In this document: positions 1 through 7,749 of the stretch, in pieces | Layout of the letters: the number at the start of each line of letters is the position of its first letter | How positions within the stretch are numbered: the stretch's first letter is position 1 | Assembly: GCF_002287925.1 (NCBI RefSeq) | Contig: NZ_CP016769.1 | Span: 1,396,062-1,460,061, forward strand | Source: Candidatus Planktophila lacus | Lineage (GTDB): Bacteria; Actinomycetota; Actinomycetes; Nanopelagicales; Nanopelagicaceae | DNA length: 64,000 nucleotides | Direction: 5' to 3' | The notes under the pieces: model-generated | Database searches by the model: none | Seen by the model: only the letters and a program-made list of their open reading frames with translations | What the model was told of the DNA's origin: nothing | Made by a program: the position numbers and the translations under genes

Positions 1-1
1 T

Positions 2-547
2 ATCGCACAGTTACTGGGTTCGCCGATTCTGCGAGTTGTCATTGATAGCAAAGGCCACGAACCCACAATTCCGGAGATAGTTCAACTACTTAAACCTTTC
101 GAAGCTAAATTTAAAGAAGCAAATATCAAGCTAGCGATTGAAAATCACGATCGCTTAACCTGCGCAGAATTTAACGAGATCATTGATCAAGTTGGCTCTG
201 ATTGGGTCGGAATTTGTCTAGATACTGTTAACTCACTTGGCGCAGTCGAAGCGCCCAATACCGTGATTCCGGCGCTGGCACCTCGTGCAATTAATGTGCA
301 TTTGAAAGATTTTGAAATTGTTCGCACCAACGGGCAGATGGGATTTACCGTTCGAGGAACAGCGCTCGGCGAAGGTCGATTAGATGTCGCTGAAGTCATC
401 ACCGCGGTAGGTGGAACCAAACGCGAGATCACCGCGGTTATCGAACTTTGGACTCCACGCCAAGATAGTTATGAAGCAACTGTTGCTTTAGAGAACGAAT
501 GGGCAGAGATCAGTGTTACTAATTTACGGAAATCGATAGGATCTTAA
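2..547 (+). CDS. Sugar phosphate isomerase/epimerase family protein, xylose-isomerase-like TIM barrel (5' end cut by window)
   Basis: The frame is open from base 2 to the TAA at 545-547, giving the last 181 residues of a protein that starts outside the window. Visible landmarks are IENHDR, CLDTVNS and NVHLKDF, placed as the metal-binding Glu, Asp and His/Lys segments of the AP-endonuclease-2 / xylose-isomerase-like fold. Such proteins isomerise, epimerise or dehydrate ketoses and inososes in the cytoplasm. The gene lies 2 bp before an SDR gene, so it belongs to the same sugar operon. Substrate cannot be read from the sequence; a role in the sugar-acid pathway of the downstream genes is inference. 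Confidence 0.85.
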   Translation: MAQLLGSPILRVVIDSKGHEPTIPEIVQLLKPFEAKFKEANIKLAIENHDRLTCAEFNEIIDQVGSDWVGICLDTVNSLGAVEAPNTVIPALAPRAINVHLKDFEIVRTNGQMGFTVRGTALGEGRLDVAEVITAVGGTKREITAVIELWTPRQDSYEATVALENEWAEISVTNLRKSIGS

Positions 548-549
548 CT

Positions 550-1266
550 ATGGAGTTAACGGGCTATAACGTTGTCGTAACCGGCGGAAGCGGCGGTATC
601 GGCTCAGCTTTAATTACTGGCCTTATCCAATCTGGCGCAACTGTTCATAACTTGGATCTACAAAGCCCGGCCCCTTCAGATGCAAAGTTTTATAAGACTG
701 ATTTAACTGATGAGAATTCTGTAAAGGCATCTCTCTCTTTTATCAAAACAATTGATGCGCTAATTGTTTGTGCAGGTGTGCAGTTGGTTGGCGCCGATTC
801 CAAGATTGCAGAAGTTTCACTCGATACCTGGCAGAAAACTATTGATATAAATATGACTGGTGCTTTTTTATCGGTTAAGCATGCAATGCCCGGCCTTATC
901 CAATCTGGCAGAGGTTCAGTTGTTTTGATCGGTTCTCCAACTGGTATGACGATGGAGGGCGCTGGCTACACCGCCTATGGCGCATCTAAAGCCGGAATGA
1001 TGGGGCTTTCGCGCATCATCGCCGTTGATTACAAAGAGCAAGGCGTTCGTTCCAATGTGGTTGTTCCCGGAACTATGTCGACTCCTTTGATTCAGAAGAT
1101 TTGGGATGACCCAGAGAAAGGCCCTGATCTAATTCGCCGAACTCCGCTTGGACGAATGGGTAAGCCAAGTGATTTGGTTGGTTTAGTTAATTGGTTGGTC
1201 TCTGATCAATCTTCATTTGCAACTGGTGCAATGTACGCAGTCGATGGCGGAATGACTGCCCGATGA
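550..1266 (+). CDS. SDR family NAD(P)-dependent oxidoreductase
   Basis: 238 residues, the usual length of a classical short-chain dehydrogenase. The cofactor motif TGGSGGIG is at residues 11-18, the CAGV structural motif at 74-77, Asn101 at the NMTG position, Ser129, and the catalytic YxxxK at Tyr143/Lys147. Asp36 after the second strand suggests NAD(H) preference (inference). The C-terminal DGGMT is typical of the family. It starts 2 bp after the upstream isomerase and its stop overlaps the next start in an ATGA, so the three genes are translationally coupled. Probable role: oxidation of a sugar, polyol or sugar-acid hydroxyl. Exact substrate unknown. Confidence 0.9.
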   Translation: MELTGYNVVVTGGSGGIGSALITGLIQSGATVHNLDLQSPAPSDAKFYKTDLTDENSVKASLSFIKTIDALIVCAGVQLVGADSKIAEVSLDTWQKTIDINMTGAFLSVKHAMPGLIQSGRGSVVLIGSPTGMTMEGAGYTAYGASKAGMMGLSRIIAVDYKEQGVRSNVVVPGTMSTPLIQKIWDDPEKGPDLIRRTPLGRMGKPSDLVGLVNWLVSDQSSFATGAMYAVDGGMTAR

Positions 1267-3044
1267 GTAAGAATTTCTGGCCGGATACCCAACGGGTTGA
1301 GCACGCTGGATTTACAGTTGATATCGCACGCGCTGCTATCAGAAACGTTACTTATCAAGGCGCGCAAATAATTGATCTGCTCTACACCGCAATTCGTCCT
1401 TGGGATTGGTCAACTCTTGATCCCGATGAACATAGCGAAGTTGTTGAGATATCAGGAGAAAATTGTCTTATAACAATTACTGATTTATTTGCAGGATCGA
1501 TGCAGGGGAAGACGGTCTTAACTCTGCAACCTAACGGGAAATTTACAATTGACTACCAGCTAACTGGTTTAGGGAAATTTGAAATCCAACGGTGGGGTGT
1601 TTGTTTCTGTCTACACACTGGCGACTGGATGGGTTCAACCGTTAACGCCAACGGAGATACCTATTCATTACTTAAAGAGATCTCGCCACAGCGCGTTATC
1701 GATGGCGTCACAAAAGGGCTATTTCCTGCCAGCAACGATATGTACTTCGTTGCCCCAGATAAGAGATCGCTAAAAGTTATATCAACTGGCAAGGTTTTAG
1801 AAGCGGAAGATCAACGCAACTGGACCGATAACACCTACAAAATTTATAGCGGTTCGTTAGCCGAACCCCGTCCTTTTGTAATTGAAAAAGGTATGAAATG
1901 GGAACAACGGGTCGAATTTGAAGTGACTCCGCCGGCAACTTCGATCCCTGATGGATCAAAGATCATTGCAAGAGATATTCCTTCACTACCGCGCATTGGC
2001 GTGCAATTTAATGGTGAGCCTTTACTGCCGAGCGATGACCTCGAAAAGGCGCTATTTATTCTCGAAATCGACCACATCCGCGTAAATGAAGAGTCGCTAA
2101 CTGCCCAAAAGATCGCAACGATAAGTAAGAGCGGCCTTGCCCTTGAAGCCGCACTGCTCTCATCAAATGACGGTGGCGAACTAGCTAGAGAAGTTGAACA
2201 TTTAAGCGCCCGAGTTCCGGCAGGTTCACGTTTATTGATTCATCGCCAAGGCCGTCAAATTGTTCAAGGCTCTGATCTACCAAAGAATACAACCTTAAAT
2301 TCTTACATTCCTGGCAGCGATGCTTACTTAGTTGATCTACATCGCGAGAAATTTGAGTTCGGTGACGCGGTTTCATATTCAATGGTCCCGACAGTTCATT
2401 CATCTGATCCGGAAACTATCTTTAAAACTCTCTACACCCAGAAAGAGTCGATTGAGTTTGCTAAGAAGTTTGTTGCACCCCAAGTATCAGTCTCTCCAAT
2501 TACCTTTTCTACTCGCGGAAATCCTGAGACCGGACACCTGCGGGATAACCGAATTAACTTTGCCCAGCCCGGGATGGCAGAACAGATCAAAGAGTTATCT
2601 GCTGCCGCTTGGACTTTAGGTTCTGTATTTGCACTTGCGAGCGCCGGTGCATATTCGGGAACATGGCACGAACTCTTCGGTGAACACGGTGTTATTTACA
2701 ACGAAGGTTCTGCAATTAAGTTCTCACCAACTTTTCATGCATTGTCAGCGCTAGGTGCGCATCACGCACATGAAATTACAATCGCAACTTCACTCGATAG
2801 TTCGTGGGTGGCCTTCGAAGACCGTGAATCGCGAAAGATGGTTGTCGCCTCGCAGCGACCATGGGTTGTTGAAATTACCCCAAAGGTTTTGGCCGGCTAC
2901 AAATCGATTCAAAGCCTGCACGCCAATGAGTGCGAAAAGGCGAGCCAGATTATGGATTGGTGGTCATATGCTGAGATAAATCCACTTATCGGCGATATCC
3001 CGCTATCGATCACCCCCTTTGAGATCCTCCTCCTGCGTGGCTAA
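1263..3044 (+). CDS. D-apionate lactonase-like protein (three-domain ApnL-type family)
   Basis: 593 residues, no signal peptide or membrane segment. The N-terminal third reads as a beta-sandwich with RPWDWS (residues 46-51) and EDQRNWTD (182-189) followed by YKIY. I associate this arrangement with the D-apionate lactonase (ApnL) family, which has an N-terminal sandwich, a TIM-barrel-like middle and a C-terminal beta domain. The middle (about 235-500) carries GTWHE and FSPTFHAL segments; the last 90 residues look like a small beta domain. ApnL opens D-apionolactone to D-apionate in the oxidative D-apiose pathway. Start ATG overlaps the SDR stop (ATGA). Family assignment is from remembered motifs, so substrate is inference; other branched-sugar lactones are possible. 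Confidence 0.6.
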   Translation: MSKNFWPDTQRVEHAGFTVDIARAAIRNVTYQGAQIIDLLYTAIRPWDWSTLDPDEHSEVVEISGENCLITITDLFAGSMQGKTVLTLQPNGKFTIDYQLTGLGKFEIQRWGVCFCLHTGDWMGSTVNANGDTYSLLKEISPQRVIDGVTKGLFPASNDMYFVAPDKRSLKVISTGKVLEAEDQRNWTDNTYKIYSGSLAEPRPFVIEKGMKWEQRVEFEVTPPATSIPDGSKIIARDIPSLPRIGVQFNGEPLLPSDDLEKALFILEIDHIRVNEESLTAQKIATISKSGLALEAALLSSNDGGELAREVEHLSARVPAGSRLLIHRQGRQIVQGSDLPKNTTLNSYIPGSDAYLVDLHREKFEFGDAVSYSMVPTVHSSDPETIFKTLYTQKESIEFAKKFVAPQVSVSPITFSTRGNPETGHLRDNRINFAQPGMAEQIKELSAAAWTLGSVFALASAGAYSGTWHELFGEHGVIYNEGSAIKFSPTFHALSALGAHHAHEITIATSLDSSWVAFEDRESRKMVVASQRPWVVEITPKVLAGYKSIQSLHANECEKASQIMDWWSYAEINPLIGDIPLSITPFEILLLRG

Positions 3045-3075
3045 TCCGGCTTTATAACGCCCTTTTCTGCCGCTC

Positions 3076-3144
3076 GTAACGGTTCGGTAACGATCGAATT
3101 TTCGCCCAAAAACCCTTTTATTGCGGTGGGCGGCTATGTACTAT
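3076..3144 (+). promoter_or_regulatory. Promoter region and direct repeats upstream of the sugar-binding-protein gene
   Basis: The 137-bp gap before the binding-protein gene holds two GTAACG hexamers at 3076-3081 and 3087-3092 (11-bp spacing, one helical turn) followed by a CGATCG palindrome. A TACTAT -10 candidate lies at 3139-3144, and a leader with a strong ribosome site follows. The repeats could be an operator for a sugar-responsive regulator. No regulator gene lies next to it apart from the distant ROK protein, so this is a weak inference. Confidence 0.35.
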
Positions 3145-3167
3145 CGGTATCGCTTGACCCCACCTAT

Positions 3168-3173
3168 AGGAGG
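3168..3173 (+). promoter_or_regulatory. Consensus Shine-Dalgarno sequence of the binding-protein gene
   Basis: AGGAGG with an 8-base spacer to the ATG at 3182. It stands out here because many other transcription units in the window have no Shine-Dalgarno sequence, and it fits the high expression needed for a periplasm-side binding lipoprotein. Confidence 0.85.
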
Positions 3174-3181
3174 AAATACAT

Positions 3182-4249
3182 ATGGCAAAGCTTTTCTCAC
3201 GCCGCACTGCAGCAGTTGTTGCTGTAGCCGCAGCGTCAATGCTTGTGCTTTCTGCATGTTCAAATAGCGACAGCGGAAGCGGAGACACTGTAAAGGTCTC
3301 ACTAATTACTAAAGATCAGTCAAACCCATTCTTCGTTGCGATGATCAAGGGTGCAACTGAGAAGGCTGAAACTCTCGGCGTAGAACTAACTGTTACATCT
3401 GGTGTAGATGAGTCAGATTACGCAGGACAGATCACAGCGATTGAAAACGCAATCTCTGCAAAGCACGCTGGTATCTTGATCGTTCCAGTATCAACAGAAG
3501 TTAACGCAGCGATCACAAAGGCACGCGAAGCTGGCCTTTACATCATCGCTCTTGACACAGCACCAGATCCTGCTGACATCGTAGATATCACTTTCGCAAC
3601 AGATAACCGCGAAGCTGGTCTTCTAATCGGTCAGTGGACAGCTGCAAAGCTTGCTGGCAAGAAGGCAACAATTGCACTTCTAGACATCTTCGATGACCGC
3701 ATTGTGTCTGTTGACTACATGCGCGATAACGGATTCCTTGCAGGTATGGGAATTGATGTTAAGGATCCAAACAAGATGGGTGACGAAGCCAAGACTGGCA
3801 AGTACTCAGGCGGCGACTATGAGATCGTTGGAAACGTAGCAACAGGTGCTAACGAAGACGGCGGCCGTACAGGTATGGAACAACTTCTTGCTAAGAACAA
3901 GAAGATCAACGTTGTTTACACAATCAACGAGCCAACAGCAATCGGTGCATGTGCTGCAGCAGCTGCTGCTGGTATCAAGCTCGATGTAATGGTTTCTGTT
4001 GACGGTGGCGGCGCTGGTATCAACGCTGTTAAGTCAGGTTGCATCAACGCAACTTCACAGCAGTACCCATTGTTGATGGCTGACCTTGGCGTCCAAGCTA
4101 TCTACGACATCGTGAAGAACGGTACAAAGCCAACTACTTCAGAAGGCCTTGACTTCTTCAACACCGGCGTTAAGTTGATTACTGATGACCCACAAGAGGG
4201 TGTTCCATCAGAGACAACTGAATACGGTCTAGCAAACGCTTGGGGTTAA
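3182..4249 (+). CDS. frcB: Sugar ABC transporter substrate-binding lipoprotein, FrcB-like
   Basis: 355 residues. A lipoprotein signal peptide ends in the lipobox LSAC with Cys26 as the lipidated residue, followed by a Ser/Gly linker. The rest is a type I periplasmic-binding fold of the ribose/fructose cluster: DQSNPFF near residue 45, DTAPDP, VDYMRDNGF, YTINEPTA, SVDGGGAG and ATSQQYPL. The VDYMRD...GMGID segment and the C-terminal NTGVKLITD...GLANAWG resemble FrcB, the fructose/ribose/mannose binding protein of rhizobia. It captures sugar outside the membrane for the permease and ATPase that follow. Codon use (many aca/gca/aac codons) looks optimised, fitting high expression. The exact sugar is not determined. 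Confidence 0.88.
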   Translation: MAKLFSRRTAAVVAVAAASMLVLSACSNSDSGSGDTVKVSLITKDQSNPFFVAMIKGATEKAETLGVELTVTSGVDESDYAGQITAIENAISAKHAGILIVPVSTEVNAAITKAREAGLYIIALDTAPDPADIVDITFATDNREAGLLIGQWTAAKLAGKKATIALLDIFDDRIVSVDYMRDNGFLAGMGIDVKDPNKMGDEAKTGKYSGGDYEIVGNVATGANEDGGRTGMEQLLAKNKKINVVYTINEPTAIGACAAAAAAGIKLDVMVSVDGGGAGINAVKSGCINATSQQYPLLMADLGVQAIYDIVKNGTKPTTSEGLDFFNTGVKLITDDPQEGVPSETTEYGLANAWG

Positions 4250-4286
4250 TCCCAGCTCTTTAGTGAATAACTAAAGAAGAGTGTTT

Positions 4287-4320
4287 AAAGAGGGCGGCTG
4301 CTTCGGCAGTCGCCCTCTTT
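4287..4320 (+). terminator. Strong TTCG-capped hairpin between binding-protein and permease genes
   Basis: A 15-bp stem (4287-4301 pairing with 4306-4320, a single G-T mismatch) closed by a TTCG tetraloop, starting 38 bases after the binding-protein stop. The stem begins AAAG and ends CTTT, and the U-run after it is short. It could be a leaky terminator or a 3' stabiliser. Either would give more binding-protein mRNA than permease/ATPase mRNA, a common arrangement in ABC sugar operons. Confidence 0.75.
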
Positions 4321-4391
4321 AACACAATTTAAATGTTCAAGATTTGGCTAAAGTAAGTTACAGTTCAAATAAATATTCGAAAGGACCAAAA

Positions 4392-5432
4392 GTGAGTCAA
4401 GAGACGACAAACTACGATGCGGCGTCCGAGTTCCAGGACCGCGCAACGTTTAGTCAGAAGATGCAGGCGGTTCTTCACAAGTATCCGTGGCTTAGCTCCA
4501 CAATGGTGCTTGTTGTAGCATCAATTACCTTTAGTTTTTTCAATGAAAACTTCTTAACACCATCTAACTTCTCACTCATCTTGCAGCAAGTAGCGATCGT
4601 TGGCGCTGTTGCAACTGGTCAGACTTTAATTATTCTTACCGCGGGTATCGACCTTTCATGTGGTGCGATCGCGATCTTCTCTTCAATGGCTATGGCAAAA
4701 CTTGCACAAGGCACTCCGGCAGTTGAAGGCGATGGCCTATCAATCTGGATCGCATTCCCTGCGGGACTTTTGGTGGGAATGCTCGCCGGCGCAATTAACG
4801 GTGCGCTCGTAACCAAAGTTAAATTGCCACCATTTATCGTTACCTTGGGAACTTTCAATATCTTCCTTGCACTCACGCTTACCTTCACCAAGGGAACTGT
4901 TCCTGCAAACGAGATGCCTCCGTTCCTTCTTACTCTTGGACACTATGTAAATCTCGGACCATTCCGCGTGACAACTGGTGTTCTCTTTATGATCGCTATG
5001 TATATCGTCTTAGCTTTTGCTCTGCGTTACACAGCATGGGGACGCCACGTATACGCAGTCGGTGATGACATCGATGCAGCTCGCTTAGCTGGTATCTCAG
5101 TTAACCGCGTTCTCATGAGCGTTTACGTAGTTGCTGGTCTAACTTTCGCACTCGCAGCCTGGATCGTTATCGGCCGCGTAACCGTTGCTAGCCCGAATAC
5201 CGGTGGTGATCTAAACCTAGATGCGATCACTGCGGTGGTTATCGGTGGTACATCTCTATTCGGTGGCCGCGGCACAATCTTCGGATCCCTTATCGGAGCG
5301 GTAATCGTGGGTGTTTTCCGTAACGGTCTAACACTTGCTGGTGTGGATCTTTACTTCCAGCTAATGGCTATCGGAATCCTGATTATCTTCGCTGTCTCTG
5401 TCGACCAATGGATCAGAAAGGCACGCAAATGA
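4392..5432 (+). CDS. frcC: Sugar ABC transporter permease, FrcC/RbsC-like
   Basis: 346 residues from the GTG at 4392, which has AAAGGA 8 bases upstream. An in-frame TTG at 4344 would add 16 residues but has no ribosome site. After a soluble N-terminus of about 35 residues come 8-10 hydrophobic segments. The family landmarks are GQTLIILTAGIDLS, GALVTKVKLPPFIVTLGT and the AARLAGI coupling segment before GVFRNG. It belongs to the BPD_transp_2 family and forms the homodimeric membrane channel for the sugar. The stop overlaps the ATPase start (ATGA), so translation is coupled. Length and order match FrcC rather than a two-permease system. Confidence 0.88.
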   Translation: MSQETTNYDAASEFQDRATFSQKMQAVLHKYPWLSSTMVLVVASITFSFFNENFLTPSNFSLILQQVAIVGAVATGQTLIILTAGIDLSCGAIAIFSSMAMAKLAQGTPAVEGDGLSIWIAFPAGLLVGMLAGAINGALVTKVKLPPFIVTLGTFNIFLALTLTFTKGTVPANEMPPFLLTLGHYVNLGPFRVTTGVLFMIAMYIVLAFALRYTAWGRHVYAVGDDIDAARLAGISVNRVLMSVYVVAGLTFALAAWIVIGRVTVASPNTGGDLNLDAITAVVIGGTSLFGGRGTIFGSLIGAVIVGVFRNGLTLAGVDLYFQLMAIGILIIFAVSVDQWIRKARK

Positions 5433-6223
5433 GTAAGGCTCCCGTTCTTCAAGCAGTTGGAGTTACCAAGGCTTATGGTCGCGTTATCGCACTTGATGGC
5501 GCAGACCTTGAGCTCTTTCCTGGTGAAGTTCTCGCAGTAGTAGGCGATAACGGTGCTGGTAAATCAACTCTGATTAAATGTCTTTCAGGCGCTGAAATTC
5601 CTGATCACGGTCAGATCATTCTTGATGGCCAAGAAATGTCATTTAAGCGACCACAAGATGGACGTCATGCCGGAATCGAAACTGTGTATCAGACACTTGC
5701 TGTTGCACCAGCTTTAGATATCGCATCAAACCTCTTCCTTGGCCGCGAAATGCGCAAGGCAGGTCCCTTGGGATCTGTTCTTCGTATGATCGATAGCTCT
5801 GGAATGCGCAAGGCAGCGAAAGAACATATCTCTGCTCTTGGTATCGGAACTATCCAGAATATTTCACAAGCCGTTGAAACACTTTCAGGTGGTCAGCGTC
5901 AGGCTGTTGCAGTTGCTCGCGCCGCTGCCTTCGGTCAGAAGTTGATCATCCTTGATGAGCCAACAGCTGCACTCGGAGTTCGTGAATCACGTCAGGTTCT
6001 TAAACTCATTGAGTCCCTACGCGAACGCGGTATGCCAGTTATCTTGATTTCACACAACATGCCTCAGGTATTTGAAGTTGCAGATCGCATCCAGGTTCAA
6101 CGCCTCGGAAAGCGCGCTGCAGTTGTTACTCCAAAGACCCACACCATGAACGATGTTGTTGCGATCATGACTGGTGCGATGACAGTTGATAAGAAAGACC
6201 AAGCGCTTTCATCAATTCGTTAA
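5429..6223 (+). CDS. frcA: Sugar ABC transporter ATP-binding protein, single-domain FrcA-like
   Basis: 264 residues from ATG 5429, which overlaps the permease stop and has AAAGG upstream. An in-frame ATG at 5408 lies inside the permease and is unlikely. One nucleotide-binding domain only: Walker A GDNGAGKS (39-46), Q-loop Gln88, signature LSGGQ (152-156), Walker B LIILDEP (172-178), switch His209. Ribose and xylose systems usually use a tandem two-domain ATPase of about 500 residues. The single domain is the hallmark of FrcA-type systems, so two copies should dimerise to drive transport. Confidence 0.88.
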   Translation: MSKAPVLQAVGVTKAYGRVIALDGADLELFPGEVLAVVGDNGAGKSTLIKCLSGAEIPDHGQIILDGQEMSFKRPQDGRHAGIETVYQTLAVAPALDIASNLFLGREMRKAGPLGSVLRMIDSSGMRKAAKEHISALGIGTIQNISQAVETLSGGQRQAVAVARAAAFGQKLIILDEPTAALGVRESRQVLKLIESLRERGMPVILISHNMPQVFEVADRIQVQRLGKRAAVVTPKTHTMNDVVAIMTGAMTVDKKDQALSSIR

Positions 6224-6255
6224 TCACAAGCAACTAGCTAAAAGAGATTAAAACA

Positions 6256-7749
6256 ATGGCCACTCCGGTTCGTATTGAATCGGATGTGGTCATTGTTGGT
6301 TCTGGGATAGGTGGCGCCACAACTGCCTTTGCTTTGGCGCAAAAGGGTGTTAAAACGCTGGTTTTAGAGCGCGGCGAACGAATGCCACGTGAGCCTGAAA
6401 ACTGGTCGCCATCTGAGATCTTTATGAAGACTCGCTACAAGCCAAATGAAAAATGGGTTGATGAAAAGGGAAATGAGTTTGTTCCCGGCGTTCATTACTT
6501 CGTTGGTGGAAATAGCAAGGTTTACGGTGCATCTCTGCCGCGCTTTAGCCGTTATGACTTTGGCGTAATCAAACATCAGGAAGGTATTTCGCCCGCCTGG
6601 CCATTTACCTACGATGACCTCGAGCCTTTCTACTACAAAGCCGAAGAGCTATACCGCGTCCATGGCGATGCGCAGAATATTTATGGCAACAACCGCATGA
6701 CTCCATTTCCATACCCTGCGATGAAACATGAGCCATACGTTGAAGAGCTCGGAAAGCGGCTAGTTAAAGCTGGCGTGCACCCACATTCAAATTCAATGGG
6801 AATTGATCTTGGGCCTGGTGGAAAATGTATTCGCTGCAAAACTTGTGATGGCTTTGTTTGTAAGTTGGATGCCAAGAGCGATGCTGAAGTAAATGCACTT
6901 AATCCAGCAATTGCAACAGGCCATGTAACTCTCATGACTTCAGTACAGGTAAATCGCATTGTGCTTACTAGCGATGGAAAGTCAGTCAGCCATTTAGAGG
7001 CCACTAGAGGCGATGAAGCCCTCGAGATTTATGGAAAAAACTTTGTTATCGCAGCTGGCTCTGTAAATACCGCAGCGTTACTTCTTCGCTCCGGTGTTGC
7101 TAACTCATCAGATCAAGTTGGCCGTAACTTTATGATGCATAACAACAGCCATATCGCTGCCGTGGATATGCGTCGCAAGAACGATGTCACTTTCCAGAAG
7201 ACACTTTCTTTCACCGATTGGTATCTAGATGGTGGTAAGGGTTACCCGCTTGGCGCTGTGCAATTAATCGGCAAGGTGCAAGGCATCATGATGAAATCTT
7301 TCGCTAAGCACGTGCCACTGCCGATACTTAACTTAGTCTCTGATCACAGCGTGGAATTTGTGGTTATGTCTGAGGACCTGCCACACCCAGATAACCGCGT
7401 AACTATTGATAAAAATGGCGCAATCAAGATTGCTCGCAAATCAGTCGGAATGAAGACCCACTTTGAACTTCTGCGCCGGGCTAAGAAAGTACTTCGCAAA
7501 ACTGGCTACCAAGCAATCTTTAGACAACCTTTTGATATTTCGATGAACTCACATCAATGCGGAACAACCGTTGCCGGCAACGATCCGCGCACCAGCGTTG
7601 TCGATGGCTATTGCCGCAGCCACGATCACCACAATCTTTACTTAATCGATGGTGGATTCTTCCCATCATCTGCAGCAATGAACCCAGCGCTGACAATCGC
7701 CGCACAGGCGCTGCGCGTTGTTGAGCAATCAGATCTAGCTAAAGTTTAA
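6256..7749 (+). CDS. GMC family FAD-dependent oxidoreductase
   Basis: 497 residues. The FAD-binding GSGIGG is at 15-20 with Glu38 ending the second strand. A Cys-rich loop (KCIRCKTCDGFVC, near residues 190-203) is typical of a subgroup of bacterial GMC enzymes. The C-terminal half carries SHQCGT and NPALT, which supply the active-site His and Asn. These enzymes oxidise sugar or alcohol hydroxyls using FAD and pass electrons to quinone, cytochrome or oxygen. No signal peptide is visible. It follows the ATPase by 32 bp on the same strand, so it probably acts on the imported sugar or its lactone. Its TAA overlaps the stop of the convergent aroE-like gene in a shared TTAA. Confidence 0.82.
   Translation: MATPVRIESDVVIVGSGIGGATTAFALAQKGVKTLVLERGERMPREPENWSPSEIFMKTRYKPNEKWVDEKGNEFVPGVHYFVGGNSKVYGASLPRFSRYDFGVIKHQEGISPAWPFTYDDLEPFYYKAEELYRVHGDAQNIYGNNRMTPFPYPAMKHEPYVEELGKRLVKAGVHPHSNSMGIDLGPGGKCIRCKTCDGFVCKLDAKSDAEVNALNPAIATGHVTLMTSVQVNRIVLTSDGKSVSHLEATRGDEALEIYGKNFVIAAGSVNTAALLLRSGVANSSDQVGRNFMMHNNSHIAAVDMRRKNDVTFQKTLSFTDWYLDGGKGYPLGAVQLIGKVQGIMMKSFAKHVPLPILNLVSDHSVEFVVMSEDLPHPDNRVTIDKNGAIKIARKSVGMKTHFELLRRAKKVLRKTGYQAIFRQPFDISMNSHQCGTTVAGNDPRTSVVDGYCRSHDHHNLYLIDGGFFPSSAAMNPALTIAAQALRVVEQSDLAKV

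Noticed and set aside
4344..4391. Longer permease start at TTG 4344
   Set aside because: No ribosome site; GTG 4392 has AAAGGA at proper spacing.
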